From assembly GCA_963761525.1 (NCBI GenBank), contig CAVXHG010000009.1, forward strand, positions 310,001-374,000: a stretch of 64,000 nt of DNA. Direction: 5' to 3'. Under the pieces are notes generated by a model. That model was given only the letters and a program-made list of their open reading frames with translations, made no database searches and had not been told where the DNA came from. This document shows positions 27,967 to 37,038 of the stretch, piece by piece. The translations under genes were made by a program, and so were the position numbers. This stretch comes from BOG-931 sp963761525 (GTDB lineage: Bacteria > Pseudomonadota > Alphaproteobacteria > Rhizobiales > Xanthobacteraceae). Every line of letters begins with the position of its first letter. The first letter of the stretch is position 1.

Positions 27967-29680
27967 CTAATTGGAAGAGAAAAGCGTGCCGGCATTCATC
28001 GCGAGCTGCTCGACGATTGGGCCGAGCGCGAGTGCCGGGAAGAAGGTGAGGCCACCGACAATCACGATCACGCCAACGACAAGACCGATGAACAGGCCGC
28101 CGGTGGTGGGGAAGGTGCCGACCGATGCCGGGACCAGTTTCTTTTGGGCAAGCGTGCCGGCGATGATCATGGTTGGGATGATCATCCAGAAGCGGCCGAC
28201 TCCCATCGCGATTGCGCCAGTGAGATTGTAGAACAATGTGTTTCCGCTCAAGCCCGCGAAGGCCGAGCCGTTATTGCCGGTCTGCGAAACGTAAGCGTAG
28301 AGGATCTCGGTAAAGCCGTGCGGACCGGGATTGTTCGTCGCGGAGACCGCGGATGGCACCAGCATCGCGACCGCGGTCCACCCAAGATACATCAGCGGCA
28401 GGACCAGAATGGCGAGCATCGCCATTTTGACTTCCTTGGCCTCGATTTTCTTGCCGACATATTCAGGCGTGCGCCCGACCATCAGTCCGGCGACGAAGAT
28501 CGAGATGATGACGAACAACAGCATCCCGTACATGCCGGAGCCAACGCCGCCGACGATGATTTCGCCCAGCTGAATGTTGATAAGCGGAATCATGCCGCCG
28601 AGCGCGGTAAAGCTGTCGTGCATCGCGTTCACCGCCCCGCACGACGCCGCAGTCGTGATCACTGCAAATAACGAGGAGGCGGCTATGCCAAAACGAAGTT
28701 CCTTGCCTTCCATGTTGCCGCCGGTGAGACCGAGCGCGTTGAGCGCGTCGTTGCCGTGCGCCTCGGCCGCGTAACAGGCAGTTACGCCGGCAATGAACAG
28801 CACGCCCATCACGGCGAGAATCGCCCAGCCCTGGCGTTGATTGCCGACCATGCGTCCGAACACGTTGGTCAGCGCTGCGCCCAGCGCGAAGATCGAAATC
28901 ATCTGCACATAGTTCGACAGCGCGGTTGGATTTTCGAAGGGATGTGCGGCATTGGCATTGAAGAAGCCACCACCGTTAGTACCGAGCATCTTGATGGCAA
29001 TCTGCGAAGCGACCGGGCCCACTGCGATGGTCTGTTTGGCGCCTTCCAGTGTTGTTGCGTCGACATAAGCGCCGAGCGTCTGCGGAATCCCATCCCAGAC
29101 CAGGAACAGCGCAAACACTATGCAGATCGGAAGAAGGATGTAGAGCGTGCAGCGGGTTACATCGACCCAGAAATTGCCGACGGTACGTACCGAATTTCGG
29201 GCGAAACCGCGGATCAAGGCAATGGCGAGCACGATGCCGGTGGCCGCCGACAGATAATTCTGGTGGGTCAGGCCGAGCATCTGCACCAGGTACGACATGG
29301 TGCTTTCGCCGCCGTAATTCTGCCAGTTGGTGTTGGTGATGAAGCTCATTGCCGTGTTGAACGACAAGTCTTCCGATACAGCGGACTGTCCGGCCGGATT
29401 GAATGGCAGCAAGGCTTGCGCGCGCATCAACACATAGAGAATAAGGAAGCCGCCGACATGGAACAGCAGCATGCCGACCGTATAGGTCGACGGCGTGCTG
29501 TTCCTGACGTTCGTCGACGCCGGCGATTTTATAAATGACTATTTCGACCGGACGTAGGATCGGCGAGAGGAAGGTTCGTTCGCCGTTGAATACGCGGGTC
29601 ATGTACGCGCCGAGCGGCGGCGTGATCGCGGCGATAATGACACAATAAAGCAGTATCTGAGTCCAGCCGATAACGGTCAT
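27967..29680 (-). CDS. kdpA: KdpA, potassium-binding channel-like subunit (+1 frame break)
   Basis: KdpA forms the K+ pathway of the KdpFABC pump. The start at 29680 (MTVIGWTQILLYCVIIAA) reads the first helix and RPVEIVIYKIAGVDERQEQH. The frame is then lost at about 29490-29497 and resumes one base later at TYTVGMLLFHVGGFLILY through to the stop. The family signatures TNTNWQNYGGE, LGTNGGGFFNANAAHPF and FAGLSGN are intact in the second frame. Removing one base gives 570 aa, the normal length. No other degradation is present, so an inserted base in the assembly is the likely cause. Confidence 0.93.
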
Positions 29681-29692
29681 GGCCGCAACCTT

Positions 29693-29782
29693 TCAGAACA
29701 GTTCGGGCTTGAGTAGCGCGTAAATCAGATAGATCAGCAGGCCTGCGGTTACGGCGCCGGCGAGCGAGTAATCGAAGATCAT
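29693..29782 (-). CDS. kdpF: KdpF, small stabilising subunit
   Basis: The 29-aa peptide begins MIFDYSLAGAVTAGLLIYLI and ends ALLKPELF, a single membrane helix with the family's terminal KPE-F motif. KdpF stabilises the KdpABC complex in the inner membrane. It is too short for most gene finders. The ATG lies 11 bp after the preceding micro-ORF, and its stop is 12 bp before kdpA. Confidence 0.9.
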   Translation of the reverse strand: MIFDYSLAGAVTAGLLIYLIYALLKPELF

Positions 29783-29793
29783 GTCGCGTCTCC

Positions 29794-29877
29794 CTACAGC
29801 CGGTCGCAGGCGTAGACGTAGCCGATCGACAGCGCGAAAAACGCGAAGCCGATAACGAGGACGATGGCATCCATCAT
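29794..29877 (-). CDS. 27-aa membrane micro-protein, first gene of the kdp operon
   Basis: An ATG behind a consensus ribosome site (AAGGAG, 6 bases before the start) opens a 27-aa frame, MMDAIVLVIGFAFFALSIG then YVYACDRL. It is a single helix with a short charged tail containing CDRL. It precedes kdpF on the same strand with 11 bp between. I recall similar unannotated peptides before kdpF in related alphaproteobacteria. A role as an accessory Kdp subunit or leader peptide is inference. Confidence 0.7.
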   Translation of the reverse strand: MMDAIVLVIGFAFFALSIGYVYACDRL

Positions 29878-30099
29878 TGCGATGCTCCTTGCGTGACGTA
29901 GCGGCAATCTAGTGACGCAGAGCATATGAATTCGAGAGGCCGGCGGTCGCCGCAATATAGGAATTTATAAAGATCTGCGTCGGTCTCCGCTTTTATGCGG
30001 ATTACATATCGTCGCTGTTCCGCCCATCTCGATTTTTTATGGTCCTTACGGCCATCTTCCGGCGCGGAGGCGGCGACCGCCGACATCGAGGGTGGCCCC
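29878..30099. promoter_or_regulatory. Divergent intergenic region with the kdp promoter
   Basis: These 222 bp separate the leftward kdp operon from a rightward conserved gene and must hold the kdp promoter and KdpE site. The part at 29955-29975 is AT-rich relative to its surroundings (ATATAGGAATTTATAAAG), a plausible -10 or KdpE-binding zone. No exact consensus is assigned. Confidence 0.4.
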
Positions 30100-30564
30100 A
30101 TGGCGTTTGCGGCAGATTTTGAGCTTCTGTTCGATCGGCTGAGCGACACTCTTCGCGGCGCACCCGCGCCCAGTGCAGTCCTGTTCGCGAAGATCACCGC
30201 AGGGTGCTGCCGTAGCGCCCGGGTTCTTGGCAAGGCCAGGAAAACCTCCAGAGTCGATCAGCTGGTCGAGGCCCGTGCGTGGACCGAAGCGGCACTTGCT
30301 TTGATTGAACTCGAACTGCCGGCCTGGAAGCTCCGCCGCCTTGTCTATGAGAACGGCCAATGGCTGTGCTCGTTGAGCCGTTACCCGAATGTGCCTTTGG
30401 CGCTGGACGATAGCGTTGATGCCTCGCATGAGGTCTTGTCGCTGGCCATCCTGAAGGCGCTCGTTGAAGCCCGTCTGAACGATAGCGCCGGCGAAGCAAC
30501 ATCGTCTGTTCCGCAAATCCGGCCGGCCGGCGAGTTTCCGATCTGTTGCGACAATTTCATCTGA
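30100..30564 (+). CDS. Conserved hypothetical protein, 154 aa
   Basis: I start at ATG 30100 (MAFAADFELLFDRLSD), preceded by GAGGGTGG; the frame stays open upstream to 29995 but that part looks non-coding. The protein is soluble and helical at first, with SRVDQLVEARAWTEAALALIELE and then WKLRRLVYENGQWLCSLSR. It ends in a short CC-containing tail, FPICCDNFI. I recall homologues restricted to Bradyrhizobium-like genomes with no known function. It is followed after 7 bp by another unknown gene on the same strand, probably co-transcribed. Confidence 0.6.
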   Translation: MAFAADFELLFDRLSDTLRGAPAPSAVLFAKITAGCCRSARVLGKARKTSRVDQLVEARAWTEAALALIELELPAWKLRRLVYENGQWLCSLSRYPNVPLALDDSVDASHEVLSLAILKALVEARLNDSAGEATSSVPQIRPAGEFPICCDNFI

Positions 30565-30571
30565 ACTGGAC

Positions 30572-31141
30572 ATGGTCATGTTTAGACAGCTTGATACCCC
30601 CGATCTGTTTGGCCAGCAGTTTCCTGGCGGATTCTCCTTCCCCTTCACCGAAAGCAAACCAAAGCTAGCGGAGTCGCGTAGCACCGTTGCCAGTTTCCCG
30701 CGCAGGCCGGACGCGAGATTCATCAATGAAGCAATTCCGTTATTTTATATTGGCCAGAACAAGAGGGGACTTTGGGTCGTTCGTGAGGCGGATGGGCGCA
30801 GCGGAGGACTGTTTCTCTTCAAGCAATGGGCTGTTCGCTTCGCCCGCCGCCAGAGTGAGCCGTCTGGCTGCGCTATCATGTTTCTTGCCGAACCGATTGA
30901 ACTCGACATCGACAGTCAGGGCCGATGTGCCACTTTGCTTCCATTGGCGAAAAGCTCGTCGGAGCCGACGTCGCCTAGTCTTTCGGAAACAGTAATCGGT
31001 GTGTGGCGGAAGCTCGCTGCTTTTATCTCGTACAATATTGACGCTCAGCGCCGTAACCGCGCGGCAATCGAGCGGGAATTATTTCGGGGGCAATACAGCT
31101 TGATGTCGAAACACGACGACGATCTGCCGCCTGTGCATTAA
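30572..31141 (+). CDS. Conserved hypothetical protein, 189 aa
   Basis: The protein begins MVMFRQLDTPDLFGQQFPGG 7 bp after the previous gene and has no signal peptide. It contains AIPLFYIGQNKRGLWVVREADG and LFLFKQWAVRFARR, followed by a segment on its own beta-like strands (CAIMFLAEPIELDID). The C-terminus is charged and helical. No motif gives a function. Its stop overlaps the end of the convergent NodT-type gene by 4 bp. Confidence 0.6.
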   Translation: MVMFRQLDTPDLFGQQFPGGFSFPFTESKPKLAESRSTVASFPRRPDARFINEAIPLFYIGQNKRGLWVVREADGRSGGLFLFKQWAVRFARRQSEPSGCAIMFLAEPIELDIDSQGRCATLLPLAKSSSEPTSPSLSETVIGVWRKLAAFISYNIDAQRRNRAAIERELFRGQYSLMSKHDDDLPPVH

Positions 31142-32697
31142 GAGCCGCCGTGTTTGTCGGCATCGGGATCCGGCATTGGCTCTGTTTGCCCTGTGCTGAC
31201 ATCAAGCTTCTTCTCTACGGGGAGGCCCGTTCTATTCCACCAGCCGCCACCAAGCGCCTGGAATAGTGCAGCGGTATCGGAAAGCCGCGCGGCGTGCGCC
31301 TGGACCACCTGAATCACGGCTTGCAGATACGTTTGTTGTGCATTGAGCAGCAACAGCACATTGGCATTGCCGGAATCGAATTGTTGGCGCGCCAGGTCAA
31401 AGCTGATTTTTGCGGCACGCTGGAAATCGCGCGCAGCCCGTAACGCATCGGCATCGTTCTGGATTGCGCGCAGTGAATCGGCCACATTCTGGACGGCGGC
31501 GATCACCGTGCTCTGATAAGTCCATGCCGCGGCCTGGTAAGTGTCTTTGGAGCCCTGGAGCTGATGCAGCAGGGTGCCGCCATCCAAAAGGGTTTGTGTA
31601 GCGTTGCCAGCTAAATCCCAGAACACGTTTTGCGGTGCCAGCAAATGCGACAGCGCCGTGTTCATGAATCCGGCATCGGCGTTGATGGTGAAAGTCGGCA
31701 ACAGATTGGCAGTCGCGACTCCGATCGCAGCACTCGCCGAGTGCAACTGTTCTTCCGCCGCGCGGATGTCGGGACGCTGCTCGATCAACTGTGATGGGAC
31801 GCTGACCGGCAATTCGCCCGGCAAACGAAAATCGGCGAACTTGAAGGTCTCGCGGGGCCCTTCGCTCGGGAAGCCGCCGGCCAGAGCTGAAAGGAGATCA
31901 CGATTCTGCTGCAGCGCTTTGCGCAGCGGTGGCAGTGTTGCCTTGACCTGGGCGAGGGAGGCTTCTTGCAGCGCAAGGTCGCCGCGGGCGACCGCGCCCT
32001 TGTCGAACTGTCGCCGCAGCGTATCGACCATTGTGCCGTTGATCGAAATCAATTCGTTGGTCGAATCGATCTGTTCGCGCAAAGAGGCTTCGGTGATGGC
32101 CGCCACCGCGACGTTCGCTGTCAGGGCAAGGTAAGCGGCCTCAACCTGGAAGCGTTGCACGTCGGCCAGCGCCTGAAGCGATTCAACCGTGCGCCGGTTC
32201 AGCCCCCAAATGTCGAAAGTATATGAGACCTGAAGCTGCGCAGTGATGAGATTGAAGACGCTCGCGTTAGATGCCGGTATGGGCGCCAGCGCGTTAGAAG
32301 TCTGCTGGCGCGTCGGGTTGAAATTGGCCTGCAGCAGAGGAAAGAACTTTCCTTCCTGGGCGTAGACGGCCTGCTGGTTGGTGCGCAACGTCGCGAGCGC
32401 CGATTGCAGATTGGGATTATTATCAATCGAGTGCTGGATCAGCGCGTCGAGCTTTGGTGACTTGAAAACGGCCCACCATTCTTGAGGGATGTCGCGGCCT
32501 TGAACGAGTTGCTGCCGTTGGCCACCGGCAACGTCGGTCCCCGAGGTTTGCGTCGCGAGCGGCTCACGGGTGTATCGCGTTATGTCGGGAGTTGCAGGGT
32601 GGGCGAAGTCCGGTCCAACGGCGCAGCCAGCCAATAGTAGCGTGACAGCAAAAGCAGCCGTACTTGCAAGCAAACCTTTGGCCGCGACACGGAACAT
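31138..32697 (-). CDS. NodT family outer-membrane efflux lipoprotein
   Basis: The 519-aa protein has a lipoprotein signal with lipobox LLAGC (cysteine ~25) and VGPDFAHPATPD, the canonical NodT/OprM N-terminus. Two OEP repeats follow, with LQALADVQRFQVEAAYLALTAN and LIEQRPDIRAAEEQL in between. It would form the outer-membrane channel of a tripartite RND pump. It is divergent from an HlyD/CzcB-type adaptor gene 298 bp away, and the two probably work together. No RND pump gene is adjacent; the only candidate in the window is at 2.7-6.0 kb. Confidence 0.93.
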   Translation of the reverse strand: MFRVAAKGLLASTAAFAVTLLLAGCAVGPDFAHPATPDITRYTREPLATQTSGTDVAGGQRQQLVQGRDIPQEWWAVFKSPKLDALIQHSIDNNPNLQSALATLRTNQQAVYAQEGKFFPLLQANFNPTRQQTSNALAPIPASNASVFNLITAQLQVSYTFDIWGLNRRTVESLQALADVQRFQVEAAYLALTANVAVAAITEASLREQIDSTNELISINGTMVDTLRRQFDKGAVARGDLALQEASLAQVKATLPPLRKALQQNRDLLSALAGGFPSEGPRETFKFADFRLPGELPVSVPSQLIEQRPDIRAAEEQLHSASAAIGVATANLLPTFTINADAGFMNTALSHLLAPQNVFWDLAGNATQTLLDGGTLLHQLQGSKDTYQAAAWTYQSTVIAAVQNVADSLRAIQNDADALRAARDFQRAAKISFDLARQQFDSGNANVLLLLNAQQTYLQAVIQVVQAHAARLSDTAALFQALGGGWWNRTGLPVEKKLDVSTGQTEPMPDPDADKHGGS

Positions 32698-32995
32698 GGA
32701 CTAAGACGATGGCTGAACTGAAAGCTCGATGAGCCCAATCGCGCATTATTTCCGAATAATCCGAGGCTGGCTATGTTGCGGCGGCCACACTGTTATTTAT
32801 TCAGTGCCTTCCACAGTGGTGATTGACCGCGCAGCGAGCCGCAAGTAGTCGAGCGATTGCGCCCTGATATACTGTCATGAGTCGGGTACCCAAGTGGCGC
32901 TAAGCGTTGCTCCTGTGATTTATGACGGTAGACCGCAGACCTAATGCCGTGGTCATGTCGCGGCGATTACTCAACGCTCAGGAAGCGGCTTACCG
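32698..32995. promoter_or_regulatory. Divergent promoter region between NodT and adaptor genes
   Basis: These 298 bp contain no gene. They include a 21-base element (32914-32934) matching 18 of 21 positions of 2461-2481 ahead of the RND pump, and an AT-rich patch near 32798-32808 (TTATTTATTCA). Confidence 0.45.
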
Positions 32996-34192
32996 ATGGC
33001 TCCCCCTATAGAAATCACTCGGGCGAGAGCAGCAACCGTCGGCCTGCTGGTCATTATCATTGTAATTGTCGCGTTCTGGGCCTTGCGCCCGGGCGAGACG
33101 CCAAAATCCGCTCCCGCGACTGGCGCCGCGCAAGCCACGCCGAAAAATGCCGTTGATCTTTCGGATTCTCAGCTCGCGTCAGTCAAGGTTGCCCCGGTTG
33201 AGGAACGAGATTTCCCGATCGAGAAGCAAGCCGTCGGCAGTATCGACTTCAATGAGGATATGTCGGTGCAGGTCTTTGCGCCCTATCAGGGGCGCATTAT
33301 CGCGCTATTCGCCGAGGTCGGTGACGATGTCAAAAAAGGCCAGACATTATTCACAATCGACAGCGCCGATCTGTTGCAGGCCGAGTCGACGCTGATCGCT
33401 GCAACCGGTGTGCTCGAGCTCGACAACAAGAATCTTGCGCGTCTGCAGGACCTCTACACGACACGAGCTGTCTCCCAGCACGACCTCGAGCAAGCAACTT
33501 CCGATCAACAGACCGCACAAGGCAATCTGGCGGCGGCCCGTGATGCTGTGCGAATCTTCGGCAAGAGCGATGCCGATCTCGACAAAATCATCTCTACGCG
33601 GACAGCTGATCCGACGCTTGTCGTGCCAAGTCCCATCGATGGCCGGGTCACCGCCCGCAGTGCCGCGCCAGGTTTGTTCGTACAGCCCGGCAGTACGCCC
33701 GCGCCTTTCACTGTCACCGACATCAACACGATGTGGATGCTTGCGAACGTGACCGAAAGCGACAGCCCGGCGTTCAAAGTCGGACAGCAGCTGAGGGTCA
33801 GCCTCGATGCTTTTCCCGGCCATACCTATGAAGGTGTCGTCACCACTGTGGGGGCGATTGTCGATCCGAATACCCGGCGGGTGCTGGTCCGGTCGCAGAT
33901 CAAAGACCCGCAGCATGAATTGCGTTCCGGCATGTTTGCCAACTTCGTGATCGACGTCGGCTCACCGGTGCGTTCTCCCGCGATCCCGGCGGATGGCGTG
34001 GTGCGGGAAGGCGACGGTACGATGTCGGCTTGGGTCACTGCCGATCGCCGCCGTTTTACGCAACGCGTGGTCAAGATCGGCAAAGAGCACGACGGCTATT
34101 GGCAAATCCTCGACGGCGTCCAGGCGGGCGAGTTGGTGGCGACCGAAGGTGCGCTGTTCCTAAGCAATGAACTTGCGATCGGGTCGAACTGA
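32996..34192 (+). CDS. RND efflux periplasmic adaptor, CzcB/HlyD family
   Basis: The 398-aa protein is anchored by an N-terminal helix (ATVGLLVIIIVIVAFWAL). It carries the membrane-fusion layout: barrel entry QVFAPYQGRIIALFAEVGDDVKKGQ (lipoyl half), a coiled-coil hairpin (about 140-200, LLQAESTLIAATGVLEL onward), the return lipoyl half VPSPIDGRVTARSAAPG, a beta-barrel (WMLANVTESDSPAFKVGQ) and a membrane-proximal domain. It links an inner-membrane RND pump to the outer-membrane channel. It is divergent from the NodT gene. The pump itself is missing next to it. Confidence 0.92.
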   Translation: MAPPIEITRARAATVGLLVIIIVIVAFWALRPGETPKSAPATGAAQATPKNAVDLSDSQLASVKVAPVEERDFPIEKQAVGSIDFNEDMSVQVFAPYQGRIIALFAEVGDDVKKGQTLFTIDSADLLQAESTLIAATGVLELDNKNLARLQDLYTTRAVSQHDLEQATSDQQTAQGNLAAARDAVRIFGKSDADLDKIISTRTADPTLVVPSPIDGRVTARSAAPGLFVQPGSTPAPFTVTDINTMWMLANVTESDSPAFKVGQQLRVSLDAFPGHTYEGVVTTVGAIVDPNTRRVLVRSQIKDPQHELRSGMFANFVIDVGSPVRSPAIPADGVVREGDGTMSAWVTADRRRFTQRVVKIGKEHDGYWQILDGVQAGELVATEGALFLSNELAIGSN

Positions 34193-34199
34193 CCTGCTT

Positions 34200-34805
34200 T
34201 TAGAGCTGGATCAGGCGTCCCGTCGCGGCCTTGATGACCGCTTCCGTACGCGTTGCGGCGCCTAGCTTCTCGCGCGCATTGTCGATGTGAAAATCGACTG
34301 TTCGTTTGGTCAGGCCGAGAATTTTGGCAATCTCGGCCGAGGTTTTGCCGCGTGCTGCCCAGGTCAGGACTTCTACTTCGCGTTCATTGAGGTCGATGGT
34401 CTTGGGCCACACGTCGTTACGGGCAACGCCGGCAAGCCGCGCTGCGATGATGGCAGAGAGCATGTCGAAATCGATCGGTTTGGTGACATAGTCGTCGGCG
34501 CCCAGCTGCCGGCCTTTGAGCTCGCTGTCGCGATCGCTCAGCGCAGTCAGGAACACAAACGGCATTCTTGAGAACCGCGGCGTCAAGGCGATCAGGCTGT
34601 CCAGCAACTGGAAACCGGACATTACTGGCATGCTTATGTCTGATAACACGAGGTCAGGCATGGTCTTCAAGATTGCTGCCAAGCCTTCCCGGCCGTCATG
34701 GGCAAGGGTGACCTCGTAGCCGCGGTCGACCAATTCCTCGGCGATCAGCGCCGCGGTCTCGCGATCATCTTCGATGCAAAGGATCTTTGCTTGCGTCTGT
34801 GTCAT
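34200..34805 (-). CDS. Response regulator, receiver plus LuxR-type HTH
   Basis: I start at MTQTQAKILCIEDD (34805). The 201-aa protein has a receiver domain with the acidic pair EDD, phospho-acceptor Asp in LVLSDISMPVMSG and Lys in YVTKPID. A LuxR/NarL helix-turn-helix follows (LNEREVEVLTWAARGKTSAEIAKILGLTKR). It is divergent from a sensor histidine kinase gene with 158 bp between, so the two likely form a pair. Target genes are unknown. Confidence 0.92.
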   Translation of the reverse strand: MTQTQAKILCIEDDRETAALIAEELVDRGYEVTLAHDGREGLAAILKTMPDLVLSDISMPVMSGFQLLDSLIALTPRFSRMPFVFLTALSDRDSELKGRQLGADDYVTKPIDFDMLSAIIAARLAGVARNDVWPKTIDLNEREVEVLTWAARGKTSAEIAKILGLTKRTVDFHIDNAREKLGAATRTEAVIKAATGRLIQL

Positions 34806-34963
34806 CAAGTCACCCCACACGCCGAATGTGGCGCAATTCGTGCGGAAATCGACGGCGTAATTCGATAAGCCGTAAACACTTTCGGCTCCCGGTCGGGATT
34901 AATTGCAGTTTCCAGCGGGCAATCCGGTCCTTTATACTTGTATTCTGTTGAGGAGATCCTCGT

Positions 34964-36604
34964 TTGCAGCAAGTCCGCCTACGGCGCTGGTCCGGCTTCA
35001 TGCGGCAGCCGCATTCGATCCGTCATCATTTGGCCGGCGTGTTTTCGCTGTTTTTCCTGCTGGTCTGTATTCTCGGCGCCTTCAGTATCTGGCGCCTGAG
35101 CAACTTCAATCTTTTGTCTGCGGATGTCGCCGAGGTCTGGCTGCCAACCACGCGCGCGCTTGGCGATCTGAACAACTACACCTCGGATTTTCGCGCCATT
35201 GAAGGTAGCAATCTTCTTTCGTCCGATCCGGCTGAGGTCAGCGCAACCGAGAAGGAGATGGCGAATTTAGATCGCTCCATCGCGTTAGCTGAGCAGGAAT
35301 TTGAGACGATCCCTCACGAGCCAGCCGAGAACGATCTTTATATCGTCTTCAAGGTGCACTGGAACGATTACCGTACGATTGTCAATCACATGCTTGTGCT
35401 TTCGCGAAACAATCGCAAGGCCGAGGCGCTGGCGATCTACGAGGGCACATCGCGAGTTGCGTATAACGCGGCCAGCGACACCCTCGGTCATCTCACCGAT
35501 CAGGCCGTTGCGCGCGCCCAGGTAGCGAGCAACCGTCTTGGTGCTGCCTATCGTCACGCGGTTTGGCTGATCGTCCTTGGCATGTTGATCGCCGGCGTCA
35601 TGGTCGTTGGGGCGCTTATCCACATCAGCTGGAATATTTCGGCTCCGCTGCTCGATCTCGCGGACCGCATGCGCCGTCTTGCCGCCAACAACACCGATAT
35701 CGAGGTTGCGGAAACCGGGCGCGCCGATGAAATCGGCGAGATGGAAAAGGCCACCGTGGTGTTTCGCAACAACGCGGTTGAGCTGATGCGCAGTCAGCAG
35801 ATGCTTGCCCGGCAGGCCGCGCTGCTCGAAGAACAATTGGCGCAAGAGCAGCGGCTGGCGCAGGCGCAGCGCAATTTCGTCTCTATGGCATCTCACGAGT
35901 TCCGCACGCCGATGACGATAATAGACGGACATGCCCGCCGGCTTATCAAATTGAAAGGCGCCATGCCGCCGGTCGAAGTTGCGGAACGTGCTGGTAAAAT
36001 ACGAAGCGCCGTTCTGCGCATGACGCATCTCATCGAGAACCTGCTCAATTCGTCACGGCTGATCGACGGCAGCACAGGGCATTATTTCCATCCGGCTCCG
36101 ATCGATATCGCTCCGCTGTTGCAGGAGGTCTGTCAGTTGCACAGGGAAATGGTGCCGACGGCGCAAATCAAGGAGCGAATTGAGAACGCGCCGATGGGGA
36201 CGGTCGGCGATGCGAAATTGCTATTCCAGGTCTTCAGCAATTTGCTGTCGAACGCGGTCAAATATTCACCGAACGGCGGTGCAATCGACGTTGAGGCTGT
36301 TAATGTCCTAGGCGATATCGTTGTCGTTATCGCCGACCACGGTATCGGTATTCCGGAAGCTGACCTCAGACATCTGTTCGAGCGCTATTATCGTGGTAGC
36401 AATGTCTCTGGCATTGTCGGGACTGGCGTCGGATTGTATCTCGTTAAGATGGCGGTCGACATGCACGGTGGCCGAATTAACGTCGAAAGCAAGGAAGGCG
36501 AGGGTACTCGCTTTACTGTGCGTTTACCGATCAAGCGACAGGCGGTGGAGGATTCCCCTCCGCTCGCCGCCGATACCGCTACGATGGAGGATATGTCGCA
36601 ATGA
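34964..36604 (+). CDS. Membrane sensor histidine kinase with four-helix-bundle sensor
   Basis: The protein of up to 546 aa has a first membrane helix (LAGVFSLFFLLVCILGAF), a periplasmic helical sensor of ~150 residues resembling 4HB_MCP domains, a second helix (HAVWLIVLGMLIAGVMVVG), HAMP, a coiled coil, HisKA with phospho-acceptor His in SMASHEFRTPM (~310), and HATPase with N-box NLLSNAVKYSPNGG and G-box GTGVGLYLVKMAV. The TTG start at 34964 has a GAGGAG site; an ATG 12 codons on is an alternative. It likely phosphorylates the divergent regulator. Its stop overlaps the next gene by 4 bp. Confidence 0.92.
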   Translation: MQQVRLRRWSGFMRQPHSIRHHLAGVFSLFFLLVCILGAFSIWRLSNFNLLSADVAEVWLPTTRALGDLNNYTSDFRAIEGSNLLSSDPAEVSATEKEMANLDRSIALAEQEFETIPHEPAENDLYIVFKVHWNDYRTIVNHMLVLSRNNRKAEALAIYEGTSRVAYNAASDTLGHLTDQAVARAQVASNRLGAAYRHAVWLIVLGMLIAGVMVVGALIHISWNISAPLLDLADRMRRLAANNTDIEVAETGRADEIGEMEKATVVFRNNAVELMRSQQMLARQAALLEEQLAQEQRLAQAQRNFVSMASHEFRTPMTIIDGHARRLIKLKGAMPPVEVAERAGKIRSAVLRMTHLIENLLNSSRLIDGSTGHYFHPAPIDIAPLLQEVCQLHREMVPTAQIKERIENAPMGTVGDAKLLFQVFSNLLSNAVKYSPNGGAIDVEAVNVLGDIVVVIADHGIGIPEADLRHLFERYYRGSNVSGIVGTGVGLYLVKMAVDMHGGRINVESKEGEGTRFTVRLPIKRQAVEDSPPLAADTATMEDMSQ

Positions 36605-36912
36605 AGATGGCAAAGATTATCGCGGCGTCTCTGTTGGCCATTACGGCGTCGGCTTCCGTGAGCCGGGCCGTCGAGATGGTGAACTTGCCCGCACCCAGCC
36701 CGCTGATACGCGTCGACTGGCAAACGCCCGAACAACTGCCGCCGAAGTTTCGCAATCACTGCACCGCGGAAAATTTCACAGGCCGGCCATATTGCTCCAA
36801 TCATTGCGGGATCGATTATCAATTCTTTTATTGCTCGTCCGCCTCATTCGGGTGCTGTCACCTCGGCCACGGCTATTGCGATTGGGATGGCCATTTGCGC
36901 TGCTCGCCCTAA
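36601..36912 (+). CDS. Cysteine-rich secreted small protein coupled to the histidine kinase
   Basis: The ATG overlaps the kinase stop (ATGA), so translation is probably coupled. The 103-aa product has a signal peptide (MKMAKIIAASLLAITASAS, cleavage near SRAVE) and a C-terminal domain with eight cysteines: NHC, RPYC, SNHC, FFYC, FGCC, GYC and LRC. Histidines and aromatic residues fall between them (HLGHGYCDWDGH). The pattern suggests a disulfide-bonded or metal-binding periplasmic domain. I do not know a named family. A role as ligand or accessory of the kinase sensor is inferred from coupling. Confidence 0.7.
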   Translation: MKMAKIIAASLLAITASASVSRAVEMVNLPAPSPLIRVDWQTPEQLPPKFRNHCTAENFTGRPYCSNHCGIDYQFFYCSSASFGCCHLGHGYCDWDGHLRCSP

Positions 36913-37038
36913 GCGGGGAAAGTAAATAGTTCAAATTTGTCGCAACTTTGCCGGCACTCTTCGACTAAAAACCTTACGCGTTGGCAACGTCCCGTCGCTA
37001 GGTAGTTCCATGTGAGTGGTTCTACTTCGGGGCTTGCA

